From: an uncultured Bacilli bacterium
GTDB lineage: Bacteria; Bacillota_I; Bacilli_A; RFN20; DUOF01
Assembly: GCA_934183255.1 (NCBI GenBank)
Contig: CAKPSD010000002.1
Coordinates: forward strand, 102,631-166,630
Direction: 5' to 3'
DNA: 64,000 nt
Shown here: positions 27,223 through 36,864 of the stretch, one piece after another
Numbering within the stretch: position 1 is the stretch's first letter
Layout of the letters: every line of letters begins with the position of its first letter
Program-made: the position numbers and the translations under genes
Notes under the pieces: generated by a model
Told to the model about the DNA's origin: nothing
What the model saw: the letters and a program-made list of their open reading frames with translations, nothing else
Database searches by the model: none

Positions 27223-28399
27223 CGAACAATTCTCCCATCATTGGATATGGTAAAGCTCCATATTTTCCCTTCAAATAGTTTGCCATAACCATCCCTTGCT
27301 TCTCACTACTATCAACTTTAAAATCTGCTAAACTATAAAAATAAGTTCCTTGCTTATCTTTATAAGTAAACCAAATTTGATCTCTTCTAAACATATGCTT
27401 ATCATCTAATAATAATAAATCATGACAAGATGCAATTATTTGCGCCCTTGTGTTACTAACACTATTAAATAAAGCAAAAATATTACGAGTAAGCAAAGTA
27501 TGCCAACTAGTATCAAGTTCATCAACAACTAAAGTCATCTTTTCTTTTAAAGCCTTTAAAATATAACTAGCATAAACAATTAACTTTTTAGTACCAATTG
27601 AATCAACTAATATTGAGGGAAAGGTAAAACTTTTACCATCTTTTTCATAAGTAGACTCAAGTTTTAAATATTCTGCTACATCTTTAGGAACATAAGAAAA
27701 GGTTTCAGCATCTACATTCTTATTAATTTTCATTTTTTTAATATTTGTATCAGAACTAGTAATAAGATTCATAAAATCTTTACTATATTTAATATCATTA
27801 AGCATATCTAATGTTGGTTGAACATTATTTTCAGTATATTGAAGTATTAATAATTTAGAAAAGAACGATTTAAATTCTGTATAATATTCAATATATTTTT
27901 TAGGCAAACAAGTAACCATTAATTTATTTTTATAATGACCTAATAGTTCAATAACTTGGCTAACATCTTTATGATTCTTGCCAAATCTATCAAGTATTTT
28001 CTTTCCATTAACAGTAAGTATTTCTTTTGTTATTTCATTTTTTTCACTAAAAGATAATTCATAAACATAATGATTAGTATCTCCTAAAAACTCTATTAAA
28101 TAATTAATATTTCTTTTATTATCAAAAAAATTAAAATTTAAGTTATCTTTTGTTATTTCATCTATATATTCATTTTCAATTATATTTTTTAAAGCAGCAA
28201 TTGACTTAATAAAAGTTGTTTTTCCAGAATTATTAGGCCCATAAATAACTGCACTCTTTAATACACTATATTCCTTATTTCCAATTTTTTGAGTATACAC
28301 ATTTTCTTGTAATCTTTTAAATTTCTTTAAAGCATGCATACTAAAATTAACGCCTTCATCAAATAATTTATATCCATCTACTTCAAATGACAATAACAC
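27206..28399 (-). CDS. AAA (RloA/OLD-like) ATPase paired with a TOPRIM protein
   Basis: A 397-residue ABC/SMC-like ATPase. Walker A is GPNNSGKTT at 54-62, Walker B is TLVVDELDTSWH near 300, and ASCHDLLLLD forms the H-loop. The region between is divergent and helical, as in AAA_15/AAA_21 proteins. Such ATPases sense infection and control a nuclease partner, which fits the overlapping TOPRIM gene. Start: GTG at 28399 gives the family-like beginning MLLSFEVDGY and lies eight bases from AAGGAG; frames at 28408 or 28405 start too close to the SD. Confidence 0.82.
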   Translation of the reverse strand: MLLSFEVDGYKLFDEGVNFSMHALKKFKRLQENVYTQKIGNKEYSVLKSAVIYGPNNSGKTTFIKSIAALKNIIENEYIDEITKDNLNFNFFDNKRNINYLIEFLGDTNHYVYELSFSEKNEITKEILTVNGKKILDRFGKNHKDVSQVIELLGHYKNKLMVTCLPKKYIEYYTEFKSFFSKLLILQYTENNVQPTLDMLNDIKYSKDFMNLITSSDTNIKKMKINKNVDAETFSYVPKDVAEYLKLESTYEKDGKSFTFPSILVDSIGTKKLIVYASYILKALKEKMTLVVDELDTSWHTLLTRNIFALFNSVSNTRAQIIASCHDLLLLDDKHMFRRDQIWFTYKDKQGTYFYSLADFKVDSSEKQGMVMANYLKGKYGALPYPMMGELFDDESK

Positions 28400-28452
28400 A
28401 AACATCACTCCTTACTTAAATTTTATCATTTACTAATCAAAATAAAAGAATA

Positions 28453-30939
28453 TTAGTCTATTTTTCTTTTAATAAATAGTCTTATTACTAAAATAGCACT
28501 ACCTAAAGCAAATAAAGTACATGCTCCTGCAATATACAAACTATCACTTTTAACAATTACTTTTCTAGTAACGCTAACTCTAAAGTTTCCTTCTCCACTA
28601 CTATAAGTAACATAATAAGTTCCAGCTTTATTAATATCAACATTACTTTCAATATCTACTTTGCTAGTTCTACCACCATTTAATGAACTGCCTTTGTATG
28701 CACTAGCACCTAATTCCTTATACTTTTCTCCTTTTATTAATTTAATAACATCACTACCTATTAACTTAACACTAACTATATCTGTATCTATCTTAAAAGT
28801 CTTATTTACTACATAAAAATTCTCATTTCCTAAATTATCAGTTGCTTTTAAATATAGTTTATATTCTCCATAATAACTATTAGGATAATAAATAATTTCA
28901 TTATTCTCATATACTTCACATAAATCATTACTAGTAACATTATTCTTGCTAGCTATAAACCAACCATACTTAAGTTCATTGTAATTATTTAAATCATTTA
29001 CACTAATTCCAATTTCATTAGAAACATGATACTCATTATCATCATACAATATTGAAGTAGTAATTCTAGGTGCTAATGTATCTATTAATAAATCTTTCTT
29101 AACTTCAATTAAAGAATAATTATTAGCTCTATCTCTTAGATAAACATAAAAAGAATAACTTCCCTCAAGTGAATTAGGATAACTAATCTCTACATTATTT
29201 TTACAATTTAAAGTTAGATCACTAATACTTACATTTTCTTTATTCAAAAACCCACATTTAAATAATTCTTCATTACCCATTTCACTAACATATACCTTAA
29301 CTTTATTAGTATTACTATAACTACTATTATCTCCTATAAATGAAATATTAACTTCACTAATATCTAATCCTGTTTTATCAATATTAAAAACTCCAACATC
29401 ATAATACTTATAATTATTTAAAGAATCAAATGCCAAAATATACAAATAATAAATCCCATCACTAAGTTCATTGCTATTAATTTCATCATTAAAATTTATT
29501 CCCTTATTTTTAATATCTAAATAGTTTTCTTCACTAACTATTTCCTTACTCCACAAATAATATTTTTCCTTAACATTACTATAATCACTAAATGTAGGTT
29601 TAAGTATTATTTCATTATAATATTTACTACTATCATATGTATTATTAAGTGTCATTTCAGGCCCTAAATTATCAAAATAAAATATATAAAAATCACTAGT
29701 ATATGTATTTCCTAACTTATCATTTGCTGTGTAATACATACAATATCCACCATTTAAACCATTACCAACAGTAAACATAACTCCATTTACAAAATTATAT
29801 TTACTAGTAGTTCCATAATTACAATAGTTAGAATATGGCTTTACAATATAATATGTTAAGCTACTCTCATCAATCCCTAACAAAGAATCACTAACACTAA
29901 TAGTAACCTCACTATTTTTAACATAATTAACTTCATCATTTGAAGAGTTTATAATTGTATTATTTTCATCTACTACAGGCAAACTATACTTAAAATAATA
30001 AGTATCTTCACTTAAGGTAATAGAGTTACTTACCCTACTATCACTACAATTACTTATACACTCTAATTTAGTTTTATATATAGCGTATTCATATTGAATA
30101 GTTCTATTTTCAAATTTCAAATTATTTAAAATATTTGGATATGTTATGTTACCAATATAGGGAGTTATACTTATTTCATTTCCATTTGATGTAACAGTTG
30201 TATATTCATTTTTACTGCATTCATATTGATCTCTAGGATAACCACATGCCTCTATAATAAACTTATAAGTTGGAGCGTTTTCCTTCACTAAAGTAGATCC
30301 ACTATTATTAACAAACGTTGCATTAAACGAGGAATAATAACTGCCATTATTATTGTAAATAGATGGATTAATATAATTTTTGCCATTAACCTCTGCCGCT
30401 TTTATTGTTTTATTAATATCAAAATTGAATTTATAATCTAAATCACTCTCGTTAAAATATATTTCATCTAACTCAATAGTTTCTTCTGTATTTTCTTCTA
30501 AACATATAAATTTATTTTTAAACTTAATATATTCAAACGTTAATGATTCACTATAAAAAGGCATATCTGTATCATAAAAAGTATAGTTATATGTTTGATT
30601 ACTAACTATATTCACACCATTTTTTTCATCTTTACTAGTTATATCTATTTCGCACATCTCATCTTGCCCACTAATCTTATAACATAAAGTATGCTCCCAC
30701 TTATAACTTTTACCATTCTCTTCTTTTCCAATTAAAGTAACAGCAAAATTTACTCTCTCTCTAATAACACCGTTATCATCTTCTAAAGAATAATGAACAG
30801 GAAGTATATTCTCTTTCCCAACAATTACATCAAACACGCTACTAGAGCTATTTTTAGCATTTACCTTACTATCACTAAAAAAACTAATAAGACATAAAAA
30901 CAAAAAACAATAAATTAAATACTTAAAATACTTTTTCAT
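28453..30939 (-). CDS. Ig-like surface protein with membrane anchor, 828 aa
   Basis: The protein begins with a signal peptide (KKYFKYLIYCFLFLCLISFF) and ends with one membrane helix and a basic tail (IKRKID); there is no sortase motif. The extracellular part has several bacterial Ig-like units with the recurring pattern G-x-Y-x-x-Y-L-x-A-x-D-x-x-x-N (GIYYLYILAFDSLNNY, YGEYKLYLKATDNLGN), and a last domain, LIKGEKYKELGASAYKG, of the DUF5011/HYR type. It starts two bases after the J-like gene, so it is the last gene of the coaE-helicase operon. It probably binds a partner outside the cell; the ligand is unknown. Confidence 0.82.
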   Translation of the reverse strand: MKKYFKYLIYCFLFLCLISFFSDSKVNAKNSSSSVFDVIVGKENILPVHYSLEDDNGVIRERVNFAVTLIGKEENGKSYKWEHTLCYKISGQDEMCEIDITSKDEKNGVNIVSNQTYNYTFYDTDMPFYSESLTFEYIKFKNKFICLEENTEETIELDEIYFNESDLDYKFNFDINKTIKAAEVNGKNYINPSIYNNNGSYYSSFNATFVNNSGSTLVKENAPTYKFIIEACGYPRDQYECSKNEYTTVTSNGNEISITPYIGNITYPNILNNLKFENRTIQYEYAIYKTKLECISNCSDSRVSNSITLSEDTYYFKYSLPVVDENNTIINSSNDEVNYVKNSEVTISVSDSLLGIDESSLTYYIVKPYSNYCNYGTTSKYNFVNGVMFTVGNGLNGGYCMYYTANDKLGNTYTSDFYIFYFDNLGPEMTLNNTYDSSKYYNEIILKPTFSDYSNVKEKYYLWSKEIVSEENYLDIKNKGINFNDEINSNELSDGIYYLYILAFDSLNNYKYYDVGVFNIDKTGLDISEVNISFIGDNSSYSNTNKVKVYVSEMGNEELFKCGFLNKENVSISDLTLNCKNNVEISYPNSLEGSYSFYVYLRDRANNYSLIEVKKDLLIDTLAPRITTSILYDDNEYHVSNEIGISVNDLNNYNELKYGWFIASKNNVTSNDLCEVYENNEIIYYPNSYYGEYKLYLKATDNLGNENFYVVNKTFKIDTDIVSVKLIGSDVIKLIKGEKYKELGASAYKGSSLNGGRTSKVDIESNVDINKAGTYYVTYSSGEGNFRVSVTRKVIVKSDSLYIAGACTLFALGSAILVIRLFIKRKID

Positions 30940-30941
30940 CT

Positions 30942-32384
30942 TTACACCCTCACTTCCATAACTAAATTAATAAGTATAATATAAAATGCTAACACACTAA
31001 CTAAAGTAATATACATTTCCTCATTATATGGCAATACTACAGCTAATAAAGGAATTAAAAGCCATAATATAATCATTAATAATTTAACAATAAAATAATC
31101 TTTCAATTTCATTTTCTTATTAGATGTACCTGTAAGCAAATAATATTTATCTTCCTTACAAACAACACTATTTCTACCTTTAAATCCATAATTATAAATA
31201 GTATTATTTCCACCTAATAAATTAAATAATTTACTGGTTTCTACTATTTCAATATCTCTAGTATAAACAATATCTTTAACATCACTAAGAACTATTTCTA
31301 TAATAAGATTACCATTATTACCTCCATATCTACCTTTTTCTCCTAATCCTTTAATAACTAGACTAGTATTAATTAATACTTCATTAAAGTATGTATCATT
31401 TTTTTCTTCACTGTAATTACTATAATCACTATTAAAATATAAATAATGATTAATATATTTCTTGTTAAATAGTAAATAATAAGTAATATCTTTACCATCA
31501 TATCTATTATTAATAAAAGCAAATCTTAACACATAATCATTAAAGTTAATTTCACTAACATACTCATCACTAACAAAAGGAGGCACAACTAAATTAAATG
31601 AACTCTCATCATTACCATATACCTTATTAATTCCATTTCTAGTTTCTTCATTACTTAAATTATACTTAATCTCAATAATATTATCCTTAATAGTAATACT
31701 ATCCTTATCATAAAAATTAAAATTAATAATTAAATCTGATTTAAAATCATTATAATTATCTCCTAATCCCTTAAACACTTTAGTTTTTTCATCTACATTA
31801 AAACTAATCTCTTTTTCTTCAATCTTATAACCTAAAGTAAAACACTTATTACATTCTTTGCTAATTTTACCTGTACCAAAGCATTTTGGGCACCACACTA
31901 AATGATTATTCTCATAAACCACTTTCTCTCCATCACAAAAATCACAAACAGTAAACTCTTTACACTCATCACATTTAATTTTTCTCTTATAAGTAACACT
32001 ATAATTTAAATTCAATAAATAATATAAATAACTAATATCTTTATTAATTATAATATTCTTTAAATAAGTTTCTTCATTGTTAGTAACGCTACTATAATCA
32101 ATGCTACTTTTCTTAACTACTTTATCTTCTTTATTATAATCATATAATTTATACTCTATATCTTCCTTAACCCTAATATTATTATCATCTTTCAAATCAT
32201 ACATTTTTCTTCTTTTATCATCTTTTATATCTTCATAAGCCTTAATAATTTCCCTATACTTCTTATAAGCATGAATTGATGTGTTAAAACTAGGATCATA
32301 CTTTTTCTTTAGATCCAAATATGAAGTTTCTATCTCCTTATCACTAGAGTCTTTATTAACTCCTAAAACATCATAACTATTCAT
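30942..32384 (-). CDS. Membrane-anchored J-like protein lacking HPD
   Basis: A 480-residue protein with an N-terminal J-domain-like segment (SYDVLGVNKDSSDKEIETSY, then the KAYEDIKDDKRRKMYDL helix). The loop that should read HPD reads YDP (KKKYDPSF), so stimulation of a DnaK ATPase is doubtful. Next comes a DnaJ-type zinc region with C-x2-C motifs (CDECKEF, CDFCDG, CPKCFGTG, CNKC), then two substrate-binding-like halves with GLGDNYNDFKSDL and GLGEKGRYGGNNGNLI (cf. DnaJ G-x-G...GDL), and two C-terminal membrane helices. J proteins tethered by the C-terminus are unusual. It is flanked by the unknown 340-aa-class gene and the surface-protein gene in one operon. Confidence 0.78.
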   Translation of the reverse strand: MNSYDVLGVNKDSSDKEIETSYLDLKKKYDPSFNTSIHAYKKYREIIKAYEDIKDDKRRKMYDLKDDNNIRVKEDIEYKLYDYNKEDKVVKKSSIDYSSVTNNEETYLKNIIINKDISYLYYLLNLNYSVTYKRKIKCDECKEFTVCDFCDGEKVVYENNHLVWCPKCFGTGKISKECNKCFTLGYKIEEKEISFNVDEKTKVFKGLGDNYNDFKSDLIINFNFYDKDSITIKDNIIEIKYNLSNEETRNGINKVYGNDESSFNLVVPPFVSDEYVSEINFNDYVLRFAFINNRYDGKDITYYLLFNKKYINHYLYFNSDYSNYSEEKNDTYFNEVLINTSLVIKGLGEKGRYGGNNGNLIIEIVLSDVKDIVYTRDIEIVETSKLFNLLGGNNTIYNYGFKGRNSVVCKEDKYYLLTGTSNKKMKLKDYFIVKLLMIILWLLIPLLAVVLPYNEEMYITLVSVLAFYIILINLVMEVRV

Positions 32385-32400
32385 TTTAACACCCCCTTAA

Positions 32401-33387
32401 TTATAATAAATCAATTACTTTATTAACTATTTTTATCTCACTAAATTTATCTCTATTTTTAACTAAATATTTTTTAATATCGCTCTTATTATCTTTTAAT
32501 TTATTTCTAGAAACAACACTAGCCTCTTTATCATCTAATAATATCTTACTAGCTTTATATCCCACTACTTCCTTATCTAAACTAACAAAAGAATAATCAT
32601 TAAATTCATTAATATTACTAATATATAGTTTATTATCTTCTACTTTAAATTCTTTACTATCATCACTAATAAGATAATACTCACTATTAACTAAATTATC
32701 ACCATTAACATAAGCTAAAACACAATTAAAATTACTACTTAAAAACTCTTTATCTTTTTCCTCTATTAACTTATTATCACTAAGCATTACCATATTGTCT
32801 TTTAAATATTTTTTTAAATTTTCACTAATGTTACTACTATTAACGTTAATTTCATAATAGTAAGGATTAGCTTCCTTATTTCTATAATTTAAAACAAAAT
32901 TGTCTGAATACTCATTTATTAATCCTTGCTTATTATCATTAATAAGATTTAAAAAATTAATACTCTTATCTATAACCACTACATTACTAGAATCATTAAT
33001 CTTACTATCACTAACAAACTTATTATCTAACATATTATAAATAATTCTAAGATCTCTAATCTCTCTAAATTTAGGAATATAATTATTCTTTAAGCAATAC
33101 TTTCCAAACTCACTAAATAATACATCATTAACTATAACTCTACTAATATCCTCACTATCACTCTTATTAATTATTAGTTTATTATCTAATAAATAATAAA
33201 AGTTATTCTCGTAAAGATACATTAAATCTTCACTAACACTTAAATCTCTCAATACTTCTTTAATAGTTTTCTTACTACCTTTTTCAATAATTTTAACTAA
33301 CATAAAAACAAATAAATCCATTTTTTCTTTATCATACACTTCAATAACACTGTTAAAATCACTAAAAGACACTAAATTAATTCTCAT
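32401..33387 (-). CDS. Hypothetical partner of the SF1 helicase, 328 aa
   Basis: A protein of unknown family. The first 90 residues are helical and could form a winged-helix (KTIKEVLRDLSVSEDLMYLY then a short NNKLI hairpin-like part); the rest is asparagine-, aspartate- and serine-rich, without membrane segments or cysteine clusters. Start: a frame runs to 33423, but ATG at 33387 has GGTGAG five bases upstream and overlaps the helicase stop by 11 bases, which implies translational coupling. Its position between helicase and J-like protein suggests an adaptor (inference). Confidence 0.7.
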   Translation of the reverse strand: MRINLVSFSDFNSVIEVYDKEKMDLFVFMLVKIIEKGSKKTIKEVLRDLSVSEDLMYLYENNFYYLLDNKLIINKSDSEDISRVIVNDVLFSEFGKYCLKNNYIPKFREIRDLRIIYNMLDNKFVSDSKINDSSNVVVIDKSINFLNLINDNKQGLINEYSDNFVLNYRNKEANPYYYEINVNSSNISENLKKYLKDNMVMLSDNKLIEEKDKEFLSSNFNCVLAYVNGDNLVNSEYYLISDDSKEFKVEDNKLYISNINEFNDYSFVSLDKEVVGYKASKILLDDKEASVVSRNKLKDNKSDIKKYLVKNRDKFSEIKIVNKVIDLL

Positions 33388-36300
33388 TAATCTCACCATC
33401 CTTAAAGTAAAGATTTGGAGCATCTACCTTACCAACTACTCTATCATAAATCTCTTTATATATTCTTCTAGTATTAACCTCACTAGAATCATCCATATTC
33501 TCTAAATCTACTTTCAAACTAGTAAAGAAAGGCTTACTACCTACTATAATTAACATCTTTCTAGCTCTAGAAAGTGCTACATTTATTCTCTCATACTTTT
33601 TAGTAAAATCACCAGTTTCAAAAGACTTATTATTTCTAACAAAATTAACAATAATAATATCTTCTTCTTTTCCTTGAAACTCATCTACTGTAGATATCTT
33701 ATTCTTATTAAAATCAATATAATTAAATTTCATCTTATTTATTTCTTTCTTTAATTCACTAACCTGATCCTTATAAAGAGAAATAACCCCTACACTAAAA
33801 GGTTCTTTAATAACACCATCATTAATTAATTTCTCATATTCCTCATCTAATTTCTTTAAAATATTTTTAGTAAGAAAGATCTCCTCTTCATTATAAAAAG
33901 ATGTAGAAACAATACTTCCTCTCTTCTTTTTCTTCTCATAACTTACATTACTATTAATATCATAATGAGAATTAAACCAATATGTATGAATATTCTCTTC
34001 AAACAAACTATAGTTATTACTACTAACATTCAAAAAATGTCTCTTAGCTTCATTTTGCTCATTACCATACCCAAGTCTCAATTTATCATCATAAAAAATA
34101 TTAACAATATTCATAATTTGCTCATGACTTCTATATTGATTAACTAACATATATTTATTTTTACGTGCTTTTTTAAATAACTCTTTAAACATACTATTCT
34201 CTACTAATGCTTCATACTTATTTAATAAAACCTTATCATCACTATCACTAAACATCTTTTCTTTATACTTAAATAAAGGAGGTAACTGGCGATGATCTCC
34301 AACTAAAATAATACTCTTACCATATAAAATAGGAATAAGAAGTTCTATACTATTAGCTTTACTAACCTCATCTATAATAACAACATCAAAATCAATATTT
34401 TTTAATTCAATATTACCTAATCCTAACTTCTTTAAATAATCGTTTTTCTCCTCTAAATACTTAGAATTAGCATTACAAGTAATACTATAAACGTTCGCAT
34501 TATTATTTAATAAACTTTTAGTGTACTTTACTCTGTCTCTCTCTAAAAGTTCATCCTTATTCTCACTTATATAATTTATAACACTATCATAAATATCTTT
34601 ATACTCACTATAATTATTCTTATCTACTTCAAATTTTTCTTTTTCACTAACTAAATAATTATTAATTTCCTTTAAACAATCTTCATCACTAATAGGCCTT
34701 TTATTCATTACTATTTTGTTATTAAAATAATAATCAAAGTATTCATCTATTTCTCTAAATTCTTTACCCTTACTCTTTAAAAGAATCTCTTTTTCTTTAA
34801 CTAAATCGTTAATACTTTTACTAAATTCACTTCTTTGCATCTTAAAGTTATTAAGTTCATTTGTATTAAAAATTAAATTATCTTTAACTTCCTTATAATA
34901 ATTATTAATATAATTAATATTCTTATTAATCATCTCATTATAATCATTAATAAAGTTTTTATTATCACTATAATTAATAGAAAAATACTTTAAATATTCA
35001 TTAAAATTACTTAATTCTTCAATTTTATATTTATTAATTAATAAATCAAAATCTTTTAAATTTAAACTAATATTAACACTATAATCTTTAAAAATATAAT
35101 TATTTCTTTTAAATTCATTTATAAAAAAGATAGTCTTATTGAATTCATTTATTTTATTAATAAGAAAACTAATTTTGTTATCTATTTCATTACATTTAGC
35201 CTTTAATGAATAAAAATTATTATTAATACTCTTTAATTCTTTTCTACTAGAAGCATTCTTATTAATTAACTCACTTATTCTTTCCTCTTCTTTAAACGCA
35301 TTATCTAACTTACTACTAAAAGCCTTAAAATTCTCTTCTTTATTTTCATACTTGTTTTTTATTTTCTCATAAAAATTATCCACTAACTTATCAGGCAAAT
35401 AGTTTTTATTAGCTTTCATTTTTCTTTCACTATTAATTAATCTAATAGGTAAAACATCTAATTCATCAGGTAATCTTTCAATTACATTATCAATTGCTAC
35501 ATGCGTTTGAGATGATAATAAAACTTTCTTACCCATTTTGTTAAACTGGTAAACCATTTCAGTAATAGTTTGTGTCTTACCTGTACCTGGAGGTCCTTGA
35601 AGTAAAAAGATAGAATTAGAATTAATAGCTTTATATACTGCCTCTTTTTGATATTTATCTAATGAATTATTACTCCACTCAATATCTTCCTTATTAATTA
35701 TATTTTCACTAGTCTCATATTCGCTAATATTAAATAGGTAACTAGCAATACCTGGATTCTTCAAGTTTCCTTCTTTTAAATCCTTCAAAGCTTGTTTTCC
35801 TCTCTTATAAAGAGCTACATCTCCACTAGCAATATTAACAAGCAAAGGTCTCTCACCAAATGCACTAGTAATATAGTCGCTAACTCTAGCAAAACTATAG
35901 CTTAAATCACTATCTTCATCACTCCAAAACTTAGAAAAAGAAAATGTTACACTATCACTATCTTCACTAATCTTTTCAAGTGGTTTAAGTAAACTCCCCA
36001 TTCTTTTAGTTTTAAAACTAAACTCTAGTTCATTACCATCATTCTTTAATTTATCATTTTCTAAAGCATCTAATTCATTTGCAAGCTCTATTTCTTGACT
36101 AACAAAGTATTGTAAATCACTGAAAGCTCCCTCACTTTTATTAATACTAACAATAAATTCCACTGCAATAACCTTATTAAATGGTTCACTAGTAATCGCA
36201 TCATAATCAACATATATATAATTATTTCCATCATCAAAATACAAAGAATCTTCATACTTCTTATTAGTTTCCATACTTCTTTTTATTTCTTTCAACTCTA

Positions 36301-36853
36301 CAGTTCTAAATTCATTTGTCTTGTAAAACCCTAATTTTTTAGAAAAATGTTTTCTCTCAAACTCTAAATAAGAATCAAAATCTCTAACAAAATCTAAACA
36401 TTTATAATCATAAATATTAGGGGTACTATTAATAATTTCTCTAATTAATTTTATATCACTCAAACTCTTCTTATATTCATTACTTAACCTTACTTCAAAG
36501 CTAAATTCCTTTTCGTATTTCTTCATTTCTAAACTATCATTCATATAAATATCTTTAACTTTATAATAAGACTCATTATCATGATTAATAATAAAGTCTC
36601 CTAATAAGTGATATTTTTTACCCTTAACTCTAATAAAAAAGTTCTTATAATAATCAAAATTAATATCCTTAAGCATTCTTCTCTCTAAACTAGAACAGGC
36701 AATAAAAAAAGTATTTTCCTTAACAAATTCTTCTTTAATAAAATATTCTAAACTCATATTTATTTCATCTAAATATTTATAAAATGAAGATCCCATTATT
36801 CTCTTCTTATATTCATCTTTATAAACTTCACTAAAATCAAAGAAAATACTCAT
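33377..36853 (-). CDS. Superfamily 1 (Upf1-like) helicase with coiled-coil insert
   Basis: A 1158-residue ATPase. An N-terminal region of 390 residues of unknown fold precedes motif I, GPPGTGKT (420-427), and motif Ia (SSQTHVAIDNVIERLP). A 300-residue charged helical insert (about 480-780) predicts a long coiled coil. Motif II is VVIIDEVSK (824-832), motif III LVGDHRQLPP, then NQYRSHEQI, STVDEFQGKEEDIIIVNFVR (V) and INVALSRARKMLIIVG (VI). This matches AAA_11/AAA_12 helicases, which include RNA and defence helicases such as those in Mokosh and Zorya-like islands. No nuclease domain is visible. It lies 11 bases after the zinc-finger J-like gene. Confidence 0.9.
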   Translation of the reverse strand: MSIFFDFSEVYKDEYKKRIMGSSFYKYLDEINMSLEYFIKEEFVKENTFFIACSSLERRMLKDINFDYYKNFFIRVKGKKYHLLGDFIINHDNESYYKVKDIYMNDSLEMKKYEKEFSFEVRLSNEYKKSLSDIKLIREIINSTPNIYDYKCLDFVRDFDSYLEFERKHFSKKLGFYKTNEFRTVELKEIKRSMETNKKYEDSLYFDDGNNYIYVDYDAITSEPFNKVIAVEFIVSINKSEGAFSDLQYFVSQEIELANELDALENDKLKNDGNELEFSFKTKRMGSLLKPLEKISEDSDSVTFSFSKFWSDEDSDLSYSFARVSDYITSAFGERPLLVNIASGDVALYKRGKQALKDLKEGNLKNPGIASYLFNISEYETSENIINKEDIEWSNNSLDKYQKEAVYKAINSNSIFLLQGPPGTGKTQTITEMVYQFNKMGKKVLLSSQTHVAIDNVIERLPDELDVLPIRLINSERKMKANKNYLPDKLVDNFYEKIKNKYENKEENFKAFSSKLDNAFKEEERISELINKNASSRKELKSINNNFYSLKAKCNEIDNKISFLINKINEFNKTIFFINEFKRNNYIFKDYSVNISLNLKDFDLLINKYKIEELSNFNEYLKYFSINYSDNKNFINDYNEMINKNINYINNYYKEVKDNLIFNTNELNNFKMQRSEFSKSINDLVKEKEILLKSKGKEFREIDEYFDYYFNNKIVMNKRPISDEDCLKEINNYLVSEKEKFEVDKNNYSEYKDIYDSVINYISENKDELLERDRVKYTKSLLNNNANVYSITCNANSKYLEEKNDYLKKLGLGNIELKNIDFDVVIIDEVSKANSIELLIPILYGKSIILVGDHRQLPPLFKYKEKMFSDSDDKVLLNKYEALVENSMFKELFKKARKNKYMLVNQYRSHEQIMNIVNIFYDDKLRLGYGNEQNEAKRHFLNVSSNNYSLFEENIHTYWFNSHYDINSNVSYEKKKKRGSIVSTSFYNEEEIFLTKNILKKLDEEYEKLINDGVIKEPFSVGVISLYKDQVSELKKEINKMKFNYIDFNKNKISTVDEFQGKEEDIIIVNFVRNNKSFETGDFTKKYERINVALSRARKMLIIVGSKPFFTSLKVDLENMDDSSEVNTRRIYKEIYDRVVGKVDAPNLYFKDGEINEN

Positions 36854-36864
36854 TTTTACACCTC

